Program-made: the position numbers and the translations under genes | Origin: Streptomyces davaonensis JCM 4913 | GTDB lineage: Bacteria; Actinomycetota; Actinomycetes; Streptomycetales; Streptomycetaceae | NCBI RefSeq assembly: GCF_000349325.1 | Contig: NC_020504.1 | Span: 1,956,053 to 2,020,052 of the forward strand | Length of the DNA stretch: 64,000 nucleotides | Reading direction: 5' to 3' | The notes under the pieces: generated by a model | The model's database searches: none | What the model was told of the DNA's origin: nothing | Seen by the model: only the letters and a program-made list of their open reading frames with translations | Part shown: positions 27,186 through 37,080 of the stretch, one piece after another | Numbering within the stretch: the first letter of the stretch is position 1 | How the letters are laid out: every line of letters starts with the position of its first letter

Positions 27186-28073
27186 CTACCTCAACTCCGC
27201 CCGAAACGCCGCCGGAGTCACCTCCGTGTGCTGCTGAAAGAACTTCGAGAAGTTCGCCGCATCCGGAAACCCCACCGCCACCCCCACCCGCCCGACCGGC
27301 AGATCCGTATGGGCCAGCAACCGCTTCGCCTCAAGGATCACCCGCTTGTCGATGAAGCTCTTCGGCGTCTCCCCCGTCGCCGCGCGCACCGCCCGGACGA
27401 GTGTGCGCCGCGAGCAGCCGAGCTGATCGGCGTACGCGCTGACGCTGTGGTTCGTGGCGAAGCCCCGCTCCACCGCGTCCCGGAACTGGGTGAAGGCCGA
27501 ACCCGCCTCCCGACGCGCCGTGTCATGGGACGCCGCCGCCAGATGTGCGAGCCGAAGCAGGAACGCCGAGAGGGAGTGACGCAGCACCGCCGTGTGCAGG
27601 CTCAGCGGAAGCGTGCTCGTGTCCTCGTACTCGCGGCGGAGCTGGTCGAGGGCCGTGCGCAGGCCGGTGAGCTGGGGTTCGTCGGGGTGGAGCAGGGGCG
27701 GCAGGTCGTAGCGGTAGAGGCCGGTCGCCTCGACCGTCGCCCGGGGCAGGAAGCCGGGCTGCATGGTGAGGACGGTGCCGCGGTACTCGCTGGTCGCGGA
27801 GAAGCGGTGGATCTGGCCGGGGCGGATCCACAGGAGGTCGCCGGGGTGCGCCTCGTACTCCGTGAAGTCGATCATGTGGCGGACGGGGCCCTCGTCGAAC
27901 AGCATCACGACGTGGAAGTCGATGCGGTGCACCCGGTCCAGCGGCGCGTCGGCGTGCCAGGTGCGCTCGGGGCCCATCGGGCCGACCTGCATGCCGACGC
28001 CGAGCACGCTCAGGTCGACCGGGAAGGGGAAGGTCCTGATCCCTCCGGCACCTTGTACCGCTCTGCCTGCCAT
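27186..28073 (-). CDS. AraC family transcriptional regulator
   Basis: A 295-residue regulator with an N-terminal cupin-like ligand domain (HRIDFHVVMLFDEGPVRHMID, then HPGDLLWIRPGQIHRFS) and a C-terminal double HTH (AYADQLGCSRRTLVRAVRAATGETPKSFIDKRVILEAKRLL; VGVAVGFPDAANFSKFFQQHTEVTPAAFR). The start is uncertain: ATG at 28073 gives a normal AraC N-terminus, while an in-frame GTG at 28133 adds 20 Arg-rich residues; neither has an ideal ribosome site. It is divergent from the pentose phosphate operon and may regulate it or act elsewhere. Confidence 0.85.
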   Translation of the reverse strand: MAGRAVQGAGGIRTFPFPVDLSVLGVGMQVGPMGPERTWHADAPLDRVHRIDFHVVMLFDEGPVRHMIDFTEYEAHPGDLLWIRPGQIHRFSATSEYRGTVLTMQPGFLPRATVEATGLYRYDLPPLLHPDEPQLTGLRTALDQLRREYEDTSTLPLSLHTAVLRHSLSAFLLRLAHLAAASHDTARREAGSAFTQFRDAVERGFATNHSVSAYADQLGCSRRTLVRAVRAATGETPKSFIDKRVILEAKRLLAHTDLPVGRVGVAVGFPDAANFSKFFQQHTEVTPAAFRAELR

Positions 28074-28151
28074 ATCCCTCTTGTACCGCCTCAGCCGTCG
28101 CCCCGGTGTCCCACTTTCACCACAGGCTGACACACCTGGACCTTCCCTCGA

Positions 28152-28166
28152 AAAAGTCAGACTTTT
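28152..28166. promoter_or_regulatory. Perfect palindrome upstream of tkt
   Basis: AAAAGTC-A-GACTTTT (15 bases, 7-base arms) lies between the AraC gene and tkt, 68 bases before the tkt start. It is an AT-rich exception in this GC-rich region and a good candidate operator for the divergent pair. Confidence 0.5.
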
Positions 28167-28233
28167 ACAGTCGAACGCGTCTCACCAGGAAAGACGCATC
28201 ATTCGATGAACTCTTGAAGAGGACTGGCTACAG

Positions 28234-30318
28234 ATGAGCACGCAGACACCGGACAGCTTCGACACCTTCGAATGGACCGAACTCGACCGGCGTGCCGTCG
28301 ACACCGCCCGCCTGCTGGCGGCCGATGCCGTACAGAAGGTGGGCAACGGCCACCCCGGCACCGCGATGAGCCTGGCGCCCGCCGCGTACACGATCTTTCA
28401 GAAGGTGATGAGGCACGACCCCGCCGATCCGGAATGGACCGGCCGTGACCGCTTCGTCCTCTCCCCCGGCCACACCTCGCTGACCCTCTACACCCAGCTC
28501 TTCCTCGCCGGGTACGAGCTGGAGCTGGACGACCTCAAGACCTTCCGCACCCAGGGCTCGAAGACACCCGGCCATCCCGAGTACGGCCACACCGCGGGCG
28601 TCGAGACCACGACGGGACCGCTCGGCCAGGGCGTCGCCAACGCCGTCGGCATGGCGATGGCCGCCCGCTACGAGCGCGGCCTGTTCGACCCCGAGGCCCC
28701 CGAGGGCGAGTCCCCCTTCGACCACACCATCTGGGCGATCGTCTCCGACGGCGACCTGGAGGAGGGCGTCTCCGCCGAGGCCTCCTCCCTCGCGGGCCAC
28801 CAGAAGCTCGGCAACCTGGTCTTCGTCTACGACGACAACCACATCTCCATCGAGGGCGACACCGCGACCGCGTTCTCCGAGGACGTGCTGAAGCGCTACG
28901 AGGCCTACGGCTGGCACGTCCAGCGGATCGAGCCCGCGCTCGGCGGTGACATCGACGTGGCCGAGCTGTACGCGGCGCTCAAGGCGGCGCAGGCCGAGAC
29001 CGAGCGCCCCTCGATCATCGCGATGCGCACGATCATCGCCTGGCCGGCCCCCAACGCCCAGAACACCGAGGCCTCGCACGGCTCCGCGCTCGGCGCCGAC
29101 GAGATCGCCGCCACCAAGCGCATCCTCGGCTTCGACCCGGCGCGCACCTTCGAGGTCGCCGACGAGGTGCTCGCCCACAGCCGCCGCGCCCTCGACCGGG
29201 GCGCCGAGGCGCACACCGCCTGGGACAAGCGCCTCGCCGAGTGGCGCACCGCCAACCCCGAGCGCGCCGAGCTGTTCGACCGGATCGTGGCCGGCCAGCT
29301 CCCCGAGGGCTGGGAGTCCGCCGTCCCGGTGTTCGAGCCCGGCAAGTCCGTCGCCACCCGTGCCGCCTCCGGCAAGGTCCTCCAGTCGCTCGGCGCGGTG
29401 CTCCCGGAACTCTGGGGCGGCTCGGCCGACCTGGCCGGATCGAACAACACCACCATCGACAGGACCAGCTCCTTCCTGCCGAAGGGCAACCCGCTGCCGG
29501 AGGCCGACCCCTACGGCCGCACCATCCACTTCGGCATCCGTGAGTTCTCCATGGCCGCGGAGATGAACGGCATCGCCCTGCACGGCAACACCCGCGTCTA
29601 CGGCGGCACCTTCCTGGTCTTCTCCGACTACATGCGCAACGCCGTCCGGATGTCCGCGCTGATGCAGCTCCCCGTCACCTACGTGTGGACGCACGACTCC
29701 ATCGGCCTCGGCGAGGACGGCCCCACGCACCAGCCGGTCGAGCACCTCGCCTCGCTGCGCGCCATCCCGGGCCTGAACATCGTGCGGCCCGCCGACGCCA
29801 ACGAGACCGCCGTCGCCTGGGCGGAGATCCTGCGCCGGCACGCCACCGACCCGGCCCCGCACGGCCTCGCGCTGACCCGCCAGGGCGTACCGACGTACGA
29901 GCTCAACGAGGACGCGGCCAAGGGCGGTTACGTCCTGCGCGACGCCTCCACCGAGGTGCCGGACGTCGTGCTCGTCGCCACCGGCTCCGAGGTCCAGCTC
30001 GCCGTCGCCGCGCGCGACCTGCTCGAAGCCGAGGGGATCGGCGCCCGTGTGGTGTCGATGCCGTCCGTGGAGTGGTTCGAGCAGCAGCCGCGCGAGTACC
30101 GCGACGCCGTCATTCCCCCGTCCGTGCGAGCGCGTGTCGCCGTGGAAGCCGGGATCGGTCTGACGTGGTACCGCTTCGTGGGTGACGCAGGACGCATCGT
30201 CTCCCTCGAACACTTCGGCGCCTCCGCCGACGCCCAGACCCTGTTCGCCGAGTACGGCTTCACCGCCGAGAACGTCGCCGCCGCAGCCCGGGAATCCCTG
30301 GCCGCAGCGCGTGGTTGA
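28234..30318 (+). CDS. tkt: Transketolase
   Basis: A 694-residue thiamine diphosphate enzyme that moves two-carbon ketol units between sugar phosphates in the non-oxidative pentose phosphate pathway. The TPP motif is SDGDLEEG with the downstream DDN. The N-terminal [33 protein letters not shown], and the C-terminal pyrimidine-domain [19 protein letters not shown] and [14 protein letters not shown] are all intact, and length is normal. GAGGA lies upstream of the ATG. First of a six- to seven-gene operon. Confidence 0.97.
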   Translation: MSTQTPDSFDTFEWTELDRRAVDTARLLAADAVQKVGNGHPGTAMSLAPAAYTIFQKVMRHDPADPEWTGRDRFVLSPGHTSLTLYTQLFLAGYELELDDLKTFRTQGSKTPGHPEYGHTAGVETTTGPLGQGVANAVGMAMAARYERGLFDPEAPEGESPFDHTIWAIVSDGDLEEGVSAEASSLAGHQKLGNLVFVYDDNHISIEGDTATAFSEDVLKRYEAYGWHVQRIEPALGGDIDVAELYAALKAAQAETERPSIIAMRTIIAWPAPNAQNTEASHGSALGADEIAATKRILGFDPARTFEVADEVLAHSRRALDRGAEAHTAWDKRLAEWRTANPERAELFDRIVAGQLPEGWESAVPVFEPGKSVATRAASGKVLQSLGAVLPELWGGSADLAGSNNTTIDRTSSFLPKGNPLPEADPYGRTIHFGIREFSMAAEMNGIALHGNTRVYGGTFLVFSDYMRNAVRMSALMQLPVTYVWTHDSIGLGEDGPTHQPVEHLASLRAIPGLNIVRPADANETAVAWAEILRRHATDPAPHGLALTRQGVPTYELNEDAAKGGYVLRDASTEVPDVVLVATGSEVQLAVAARDLLEAEGIGARVVSMPSVEWFEQQPREYRDAVIPPSVRARVAVEAGIGLTWYRFVGDAGRIVSLEHFGASADAQTLFAEYGFTAENVAAAARESLAAARG

Positions 30319-30337
30319 TCCGACCGCCAGAAAGAAG

Positions 30338-31465
30338 ATGATCACAGTGACCGAAGCACTCAAGCGCCTCTCCGACGAGGGCGTCTCCATCTGGCTGGAC
30401 GACCTGTCCCGTAAGCGGATCGCCTCCGGCAACCTCGCCGAACTCCTCGCCACCAAGCACGTGGTGGGCGTCACCACCAACCCGTCCATCTTCCAGGCCG
30501 CGATCGGCTCCGGCGAGGGCTACGAGGAGCAGCTCGCCGACCTCGCGGTGCGGGGCGTCACGGTCGACGAGGCCGTACGGATGATGACCACCGCCGACGT
30601 CCGCGCCGCCGCCGACATCCTGCGGCCCGTGTACGACGCCACCGGCGGCCGGGACGGCCGGGTCTCCATCGAGGTCGACCCGCGGCTCGCCCACGACACG
30701 GCGGCCACCGTCGCCGAGGCCAAGCAGCTCGCCTGGCTGGTCGACCGCCCCAACGTCATGATCAAGATCCCGGCGACCAAGGCCGGCCTGCCCGCCATCA
30801 CCGCGGTCCTCGCCGAGGGCATCAGCGTCAACGTCACGCTGATCTTCTCGCTGGAGCGCTACCGCGAGGTCATGGACGCCTACCTCGCGGGCCTGGAGCA
30901 GGCCAAGGACAAGGGGCTCGACCTCGCCCTGATCCACTCGGTCGCGTCCTTCTTCGTCTCCCGTGTGGACAGCGAGATCGACAAGCGGCTGACCGCCCTC
31001 GGCACGGAGGAGGCGCTCGCGCTCAAGGGCCGCGCCGCCCTCGCCAACGCCCGCCTCGCCTACCAGGCGTACGAGGAGGTCTTCGCCTCCGACCGCTGGC
31101 TGAAGCTGGCCGCCGACGACGCCAACCGGCAGCGCCCGCTGTGGGCCTCCACCGGAGTGAAGGACCCGGCGTACAAGGACACCCTCTACGTCGACGAACT
31201 GGTCGCGCCCGGCACGGTCAACACCATGCCGGAGGGCACCCTGAACGCCACCGCCGACCACGGCCGGATCACCGGCGACACCGTCACCGGCGGCTACCCG
31301 CAGGCCCGCGCCGACCTGGCCGCCGTGGAGCGCCTCGGCATCTCCTACGACGAGGTCGTCACCCGGCTGGAGGACGAGGGCGTCGCCAAGTTCGAGACCG
31401 CCTGGCAGGAGCTGCTGGACGCGGTCGCCAAGTCCCTGGACAGCAAGGGAGCGCAGGCCGAATGA
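30338..31465 (+). CDS. tal: Transaldolase
   Basis: A 375-residue class I aldolase-type enzyme that transfers a dihydroxyacetone unit. The Schiff-base lysine is in [11 protein letters not shown] (Lys143), with the family start [12 protein letters not shown] and [13 protein letters not shown]. This is the longer actinobacterial transaldolase form. ATG at 30338 is chosen for the AAAGAAG upstream; GTG at 30347 is an alternative. The stop overlaps the zwf start (ATGA). Confidence 0.96.
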   Translation: MITVTEALKRLSDEGVSIWLDDLSRKRIASGNLAELLATKHVVGVTTNPSIFQAAIGSGEGYEEQLADLAVRGVTVDEAVRMMTTADVRAAADILRPVYDATGGRDGRVSIEVDPRLAHDTAATVAEAKQLAWLVDRPNVMIKIPATKAGLPAITAVLAEGISVNVTLIFSLERYREVMDAYLAGLEQAKDKGLDLALIHSVASFFVSRVDSEIDKRLTALGTEEALALKGRAALANARLAYQAYEEVFASDRWLKLAADDANRQRPLWASTGVKDPAYKDTLYVDELVAPGTVNTMPEGTLNATADHGRITGDTVTGGYPQARADLAAVERLGISYDEVVTRLEDEGVAKFETAWQELLDAVAKSLDSKGAQAE

Positions 31466-32991
31466 CCACCGACTGGACCAACCCGCTGCGCGACGCGCGC
31501 GACCGGCGGCTGCCGCGGATCGCGGGCCCCTCGGGCCTGGTCATCTTCGGCGTCACCGGCGACCTGTCCCGCAAGAAGCTGATGCCGGCCGTCTACGACC
31601 TCGCCAACCGCGGTCTGCTGCCGCCGGGCTTCTCCCTCGTCGGGTTCGCCCGCCGGGACTGGGAGGACCAGGACTTCGCGCAGGTCGTGCACGACGCCGT
31701 CCGCGAGCACTCCCGCACCCCCTTCCGCGAGGAGGTCTGGCAGCAGCTCGCCGAGGGCATGCGGTTCATCCCGGGCGACTTCGACGACGACCAGGCGTTC
31801 AAGCAACTGCGGTCGGCCGTCGACGAGTTGGACGCCTCCCGGGGCACGAGCGGCAACTACGCCTTCTATCTCTCCGTACCGCCGAAGTTCTTCCCCAAGG
31901 TCGTCCAGCAGCTGAAGAAGCACGGCCTCGCCGACGCCCCCGAGGGCTCCTGGCGGCGCGCGGTCATCGAGAAGCCGTTCGGCCACGACCTGAAGTCGGC
32001 CGAGGAGCTCAACGCGATCGTGCACGACGTGTTCGACCCGGAGCAGGTCTTCCGGATCGACCACTACCTGGGCAAGGAGACCGTCCAGAACATCCTGGCG
32101 CTGCGCTTCGCCAACCAGATGTTCGAGCCGATCTGGAACCGGTCGTACGTCGACCACATCCAGATCACGATGGCCGAGGACATCGGTATCGGCGGCCGGG
32201 CCGGCTACTACGACGGCATCGGCTCGGCCCGTGACGTCATCCAGAACCACCTGCTCCAGCTCATGGCGCTCACCGCGATGGAGGAGCCGGCCGCGTTCGA
32301 CGCCGGTTCGCTGCTGACGGAGAAGCTGAAGGTCCTCAAGGCCGTGAAGCTGCCCGAGGACCTGGGGCGGCACACCGTGCGCGGGCAGTACGCGGAGGGC
32401 TGGCAGGGCGGCGAGAAGGTGCGCGGCTACCTCCAGGAGGACGGCATCGACCCGTCGTCGACGACGGACACCTACGCCGCCGTCAAGCTCCAGGTGGACA
32501 ACCGCCGCTGGGCCGGAGTGCCGTTCTACCTGCGCACCGGGAAGCGCCTCGGGCGCCGGGTCACCGAGATCGCGGTGGTCTTCCAGCAGGCCCCGCACTC
32601 CCCCTTCGACCGCACCGCCACGGAGGAACTGGGCAAGAACGCGATCGTCATCCGCGTCCAGCCCGACGAGGGCATCACCGTCCGCTTCGGCTCCAAGGTG
32701 CCCGGCACCTCGATGGAGATCCGGGACGTGACGATGGACTTCGCCTACGGCGAGTCGTTCACCGAGTCCAGCCCGGAGGCGTACGAACGCCTCATCCTGG
32801 ACGTCCTGCTCGGCGACGCCAATTTGTTCCCCCGTCACCAGGAAGTGGAAGAGTCCTGGAAGATCCTCGACCCCATCGAGGAGTACTGGGCGCGGCACGG
32901 CAAGCCGGCGCAGTACGCCTCGGGCAGCTGGGGACCCGGGGAAGCCGACGAGATGCTCTCACTAGACGGACGGAGCTGGCGCAGGCCATGA
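31462..32991 (+). CDS. zwf: Glucose-6-phosphate 1-dehydrogenase
   Basis: A 509-residue NADP(+)-linked first enzyme of the oxidative pentose phosphate pathway. The nucleotide motif is [10 protein letters not shown] (30-39) and the active site is [13 protein letters not shown]. The product, 6-phosphogluconolactone, would need a lactonase, for which no gene is seen in this window. Actinobacterial Zwf needs or is stimulated by OpcA, encoded directly downstream with an ATGA overlap. Confidence 0.98.
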   Translation: MTTDWTNPLRDARDRRLPRIAGPSGLVIFGVTGDLSRKKLMPAVYDLANRGLLPPGFSLVGFARRDWEDQDFAQVVHDAVREHSRTPFREEVWQQLAEGMRFIPGDFDDDQAFKQLRSAVDELDASRGTSGNYAFYLSVPPKFFPKVVQQLKKHGLADAPEGSWRRAVIEKPFGHDLKSAEELNAIVHDVFDPEQVFRIDHYLGKETVQNILALRFANQMFEPIWNRSYVDHIQITMAEDIGIGGRAGYYDGIGSARDVIQNHLLQLMALTAMEEPAAFDAGSLLTEKLKVLKAVKLPEDLGRHTVRGQYAEGWQGGEKVRGYLQEDGIDPSSTTDTYAAVKLQVDNRRWAGVPFYLRTGKRLGRRVTEIAVVFQQAPHSPFDRTATEELGKNAIVIRVQPDEGITVRFGSKVPGTSMEIRDVTMDFAYGESFTESSPEAYERLILDVLLGDANLFPRHQEVEESWKILDPIEEYWARHGKPAQYASGSWGPGEADEMLSLDGRSWRRP

Positions 32992-33923
32992 AGATCGACC
33001 TGACCGACACCACGGCAAGCAAGATCAACAAGGCCCTTGTGCGGGGTCGCCGCGCCATCGGCACCCCCGCCGTGGGCATGGTCCTGACGATGGTGATCGT
33101 CACGGACGAGGAGAACGCCTACGACGCCATCAAGGCAGCCGAGGAGGCCTCGCACGAGCACCCCTCGCGCACCCTGGTCGTCATCAAGCGGCACGCCCGC
33201 ACCCCGCGCGACCGCCAGGCGTCCAAGCTGGACGCCGAGGTCCGGGTGGGCGCCGACGCCGGCACCGGCGAGACGGTCATCCTGCGGACCTACGGCGAGG
33301 TGTCCGACCACGCCGACTCGGTCGTCCTGCCGCTGCTGCTGCCGGACGCCCCGGTGGTCGTGTGGTGGCCGGTGGAGGCGCCCAAGAACCCGGCGAAGGA
33401 CCCGCTGGGCGCGCTCGCCCAGCGCCGGATCACCGATCTCTACGCGGTGGAGAACCCCTTCGAGGTCCTGGAGACCCGGGTCCGCTCCTACGCGCCCGGT
33501 GACACCGACCTCGCCTGGACACGGCTGACCCCGTGGCGCTCCATGCTGGCCGCGGCCCTGGACCAGGCACGGGCGCAGATCATCTCGGGGGCCGTGGAGG
33601 CCGAGGCCGACAACCCGGCCGCCGAACTGCTCGCGCGCTGGCTGGAGGCCCGGCTGAACGTGAAGATCGACCGGGTCGTCACCGCCGGTCCGGTCGTCAC
33701 CGCCGTGCGCCTCGGCACCGCGAACGGCGAGATCGTCATCGACCGCCCCGAGGGCCCGCTGGCCACGCTGTCCCTGCCGGGCCAGCCCTCGCGCACCCTC
33801 GCGCTGAAGGTCCGCACCACCTCCGAACTCATCGCCGAGGAGCTCAGGCGCCTCGACGCGGACGAGATGTACGCCGTCGCCCTGCGGGGCGAGGCCGCCA
33901 AGGAGACCCCCTCTCATGTCTGA
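32988..33923 (+). CDS. opcA: Glucose-6-phosphate dehydrogenase assembly protein OpcA
   Basis: A 311-residue actinobacterial protein that activates or assembles Zwf. Recognised by [24 protein letters not shown] at the start, [24 protein letters not shown], and [15 protein letters not shown] in the middle, and by its invariant place after zwf. Eight bases overlap the pgi start. Confidence 0.95.
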   Translation: MKIDLTDTTASKINKALVRGRRAIGTPAVGMVLTMVIVTDEENAYDAIKAAEEASHEHPSRTLVVIKRHARTPRDRQASKLDAEVRVGADAGTGETVILRTYGEVSDHADSVVLPLLLPDAPVVVWWPVEAPKNPAKDPLGALAQRRITDLYAVENPFEVLETRVRSYAPGDTDLAWTRLTPWRSMLAAALDQARAQIISGAVEAEADNPAAELLARWLEARLNVKIDRVVTAGPVVTAVRLGTANGEIVIDRPEGPLATLSLPGQPSRTLALKVRTTSELIAEELRRLDADEMYAVALRGEAAKETPSHV

Positions 33924-35562
33924 CTCCCCGAAGCTCACCCGGCGGCCCCAGTGGACCGCCCTGGAGGACCACCGCGCCGCGTGGCACGCCCACTTGCGTG
34001 ATCTCTTCGCCGCGGACCCGGAGCGTGCCGAGCGCTACGTGGTGCTCGTCGGTGATCTGCGGATCGACTACTCCAAGCACCTCGTCAACGACGAGACGCT
34101 CGCCCTGCTCCAGGAACTGGCCGCCGCCACCGATGTGTTCGGGCTGCGGGACGCCATGTTCCGCGGCGACCGCATCAACCTCACCGAGGACCGCGCGGTC
34201 CTGCACACCGCGCTGCGCTCGGCGCCGGACGCGGTGGTCGAGGTGGACGGCGAGAACGTGGTGCCGGGCGTGCACGCCGTCCTCGACAAGATGAGCGACT
34301 TCGCCGACCGGGTCCGCTCCGGTGCCTGGACCGGCCACACCGGCAAGCGGATCAGGAACGTCGTCAACATCGGCATCGGCGGCTCGGACCTCGGTCCCGC
34401 GATGGCCTACGAGGCGCTGCGGCCGTTCACCGCACGGGAGTTGACGTTCCGCTTCGTGTCGAACGTCGACGGCGCCGACCTGCACGAGGCCGTCCGCGAC
34501 CTGGACCCGGCGGAGACCCTGTTCATCGTCGCCTCCAAGACCTTCACCACGATCGAGACGATCACCAACGCCACCTCGGCCCGCTCCTGGCTGCTGGCCG
34601 GGCTCGGCGGCGAGGAGAAGGCGGTCGCCCGGCACTTCGTCGCCCTGTCGACGAACGCCGAGAAGGTCACCGGGTTCGGCATCGACCCGGACAACATGTT
34701 CGAGTTCTGGGACTGGGTCGGCGGCCGCTACTCCTTCGACTCGGCGATCGGCCTGTCCCTGATGATCGCCATCGGCCCCGAGCGGTTCCGTGAACTGCTC
34801 GACGGCTTCCGGCTGGTGGACGAGCACTTCAGGACCGCCCCGGCCGAGGCCAACGCCCCGCTGCTGCTGGGCCTGCTGGGCATCTGGTACGGCAACTTCT
34901 TCGGCGCCCAGTCGCATGCGGTGCTGCCGTACAGCCACTACCTGTCGAAGTTCACCGCCTACCTCCAGCAGCTCGACATGGAGTCCAACGGCAAATCGGT
35001 GGACCGCGACGGGCACCCGGTGGACTGGCAGACCGGTCCGGTGGTGTGGGGCACGCCCGGCACCAACGGGCAGCACGCCTACTACCAGTTGATCCACCAG
35101 GGCACCAAGCTGATCCCGGCCGACCTGATCGGCTTCGCCCGTCCGGTCGACGAGCTGGACGACGAACTCAAGGCGCAGCACGACCTGTTGATGGCCAACC
35201 TGTTCGCGCAGGGGCAGGCGCTCGCCTTCGGCAAGACCGCCGAGGAGGTCCGCGCGGAGGGCGTGGCCGAGGAGCAGGTGCCGCACCGCACCTTCCGCGG
35301 CAACCACCCGACGACCACGATCCTCGCCCGCGAACTGACCCCGTCGGTGCTCGGCCAGCTGATCGCCCTCTACGAGCACAAGGTGTTCGTCCAGGGCGCC
35401 GTCTGGAACATCGACTCCTTCGACCAGTGGGGCGTGGAACTCGGCAAGGTCCTCGCCAAGCGGGTCGAGCCCGCCCTCACCGAAGGCGCCGAGGTCCCCG
35501 GCCTCGACTCCTCCACCGCGGCCCTCGTGGCCGCCTACCGTGAACTGAAGGAAGTGCACTGA
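33916..35562 (+). CDS. pgi: Glucose-6-phosphate isomerase
   Basis: A 548-residue enzyme interconverting glucose-6-phosphate and fructose-6-phosphate. Family signatures are [18 protein letters not shown] and [17 protein letters not shown], the latter with the catalytic region. Its place beside zwf lets fructose-6-phosphate made by tkt/tal be cycled back to Zwf. This is possibly a second pgi, since Streptomyces often have two. Confidence 0.97.
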   Translation: MSDSPKLTRRPQWTALEDHRAAWHAHLRDLFAADPERAERYVVLVGDLRIDYSKHLVNDETLALLQELAAATDVFGLRDAMFRGDRINLTEDRAVLHTALRSAPDAVVEVDGENVVPGVHAVLDKMSDFADRVRSGAWTGHTGKRIRNVVNIGIGGSDLGPAMAYEALRPFTARELTFRFVSNVDGADLHEAVRDLDPAETLFIVASKTFTTIETITNATSARSWLLAGLGGEEKAVARHFVALSTNAEKVTGFGIDPDNMFEFWDWVGGRYSFDSAIGLSLMIAIGPERFRELLDGFRLVDEHFRTAPAEANAPLLLGLLGIWYGNFFGAQSHAVLPYSHYLSKFTAYLQQLDMESNGKSVDRDGHPVDWQTGPVVWGTPGTNGQHAYYQLIHQGTKLIPADLIGFARPVDELDDELKAQHDLLMANLFAQGQALAFGKTAEEVRAEGVAEEQVPHRTFRGNHPTTTILARELTPSVLGQLIALYEHKVFVQGAVWNIDSFDQWGVELGKVLAKRVEPALTEGAEVPGLDSSTAALVAAYRELKEVH

Positions 35563-35563
35563 A

Positions 35564-36439
35564 ATGCAGCTCGGACTCATCGGCCTCGGCAAGATGGGCG
35601 GCAACATGCGCGAGCGGATCCGCCGCGCAGGACACACCGTCATCGGCTACGACCGCAACCCGGACCTCGCCGACGTCGCCTCCCTCGCCGAGCTGGTCGA
35701 CCGGCTCGAAGGACCCCGCGTGGTCTGGGTGATGGTCCCGGCCGGCGCCGCCACCCAGTCCGTCGTGGACGAGCTGGGACAGCTCCTCTCCCCCGGCGAC
35801 ATCGTGGTCGACGGCGGCAACTCCCGCTGGACCGACGACGAGAAGCACGCCCGTGAGCTCGGCGAGAAGGGCATCGGCTTCGTCGACGCCGGTGTCTCCG
35901 GCGGCGTCTGGGGCCTGGAGAACGGCTACGCCCTGATGGTCGGCGGCGACGCCGAGCACATCGCCAAGGTGCAGCCGATCTTCGACGCGCTCAAGCCCGA
36001 GGGCCCGTACGGCTACGTCCACGCGGGCAAGGTCGGCGCCGGGCACTTCTCCAAGATGGTCCACAACGGCATCGAGTACGCGATGATGCAGGCCTACGCC
36101 GAGGGCTGGGAGCTGCTGGAGAAGGTCGACTCGGTGACCGACGTCCGGGAGGTCTTCCGCTCCTGGCAGGAGGGCACGGTCATCCGTTCCTGGCTGCTGG
36201 ACCTCGCGGTCAACGCCCTCGACGAGGACGAGCACCTGGACAAGCTGCGCGGCTACGCGGAGGACTCCGGCGAGGGCCGTTGGACCGTCGAGGCGGCCAT
36301 CGACAACGCCGTACCGCTGCCCGCGATCACCGCCTCCCTCTTCGCGCGGTTCGCGTCCCGCCAGGACGACTCCCCGCAGATGAAGATGATCGCGGCGCTG
36401 CGCAACCAGTTCGGCGGCCACGCCGTCGAGTCGAAGTAG
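35564..36439 (+). CDS. gnd: 6-phosphogluconate dehydrogenase, short (decarboxylating) form
   Basis: A 291-residue enzyme that oxidatively decarboxylates 6-phosphogluconate to ribulose-5-phosphate. The Rossmann motif GLGKMGGNM is at 7-15, DGGNSRWTDD and GVSGGVWGLENGYALMVGG mark the substrate side, and the catalytic Lys/Asn region is HFSKMVHNGIEYAMMQAY. It is the short (about 300-residue) class, often NAD-preferring, rather than the 470-residue class. One base separates it from pgi. Confidence 0.95.
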   Translation: MQLGLIGLGKMGGNMRERIRRAGHTVIGYDRNPDLADVASLAELVDRLEGPRVVWVMVPAGAATQSVVDELGQLLSPGDIVVDGGNSRWTDDEKHARELGEKGIGFVDAGVSGGVWGLENGYALMVGGDAEHIAKVQPIFDALKPEGPYGYVHAGKVGAGHFSKMVHNGIEYAMMQAYAEGWELLEKVDSVTDVREVFRSWQEGTVIRSWLLDLAVNALDEDEHLDKLRGYAEDSGEGRWTVEAAIDNAVPLPAITASLFARFASRQDDSPQMKMIAALRNQFGGHAVESK

Positions 36440-36447
36440 GTCCGGCC

Positions 36448-37035
36448 GTGGGGGATCTCCTGCTGGTCCGCCACGGCGAGACGGAGTGGAGCGTGTCGGG
36501 CCAGCACACCAGCTGGACCGACCTGCCCCTCACCGAGCACGGCGAGGAACAGGCCAAGACACTCGCTCCACTCCTTTCGTCCCGGACCTTCTCCCTGGCC
36601 CTGACCAGCCCGCTGAGCCGAGCGCTCCGCACCGCCGAACTCGCGGGCATCATGGGCGCGTTGCCCACCGACGACCTCCGCGAGTGGGACTACGGCGGCT
36701 ACGAGGGCATCACCACCCGCGAGATACACCGCACCCGCCCCGACTGGTACCTGTGGACCGACGGCGTCCCACCGGGCCCGGCCGGACACCCCGGCGAGTC
36801 ACCGGCCGAGGTGGGCGAGCGCGCCGACCGGGTACTGGCCCGCGTCGACGAGGCTCTCCCGCACGGGGACGTGGTCCTCGTCGCCCACGGCCACTTCCTG
36901 CGCGTTGTGACGGCACGCCGGCTGGGACTGTCCCCGGCCGAGGGCCGCCTGTTCCAACTGGCGACCGGCACGATGAGCCGACTGTCCGTGGAGCACGGAC
37001 GACCGGTCATCGCCGAATGGAACGTCCGGGCATAG
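36448..37035 (+). CDS. Histidine phosphatase (phosphoglycerate mutase-like)
   Basis: A 195-residue histidine phosphatase with the N-terminal LLVRHGETEW (phospho-acceptor His) and the later VAHGHFLRVV. GTG start at 36448, nine bases after gnd, so probably the last gene of the pentose phosphate operon. Such small family members act on sugar phosphates or other phosphoesters rather than as true mutases; the substrate is not deducible. Confidence 0.85.
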   Translation: MGDLLLVRHGETEWSVSGQHTSWTDLPLTEHGEEQAKTLAPLLSSRTFSLALTSPLSRALRTAELAGIMGALPTDDLREWDYGGYEGITTREIHRTRPDWYLWTDGVPPGPAGHPGESPAEVGERADRVLARVDEALPHGDVVLVAHGHFLRVVTARRLGLSPAEGRLFQLATGTMSRLSVEHGRPVIAEWNVRA

Positions 37036-37042
37036 GAACTGT

Positions 37043-37080
37043 TTGACACCGCCCACAAGGCCCGCCAGAGTCGCGGCTGA
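37043..37080 (+). promoter_or_regulatory. Promoter of a probably leaderless transcript
   Basis: TTGACA (37043-37048) and CAGAGT (37066-37071) are 17 bases apart, and the ATG at 37080 is nine bases past the -10, about where transcription should begin. There is no ribosome site before that ATG, so a leaderless message is likely. Confidence 0.5.
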
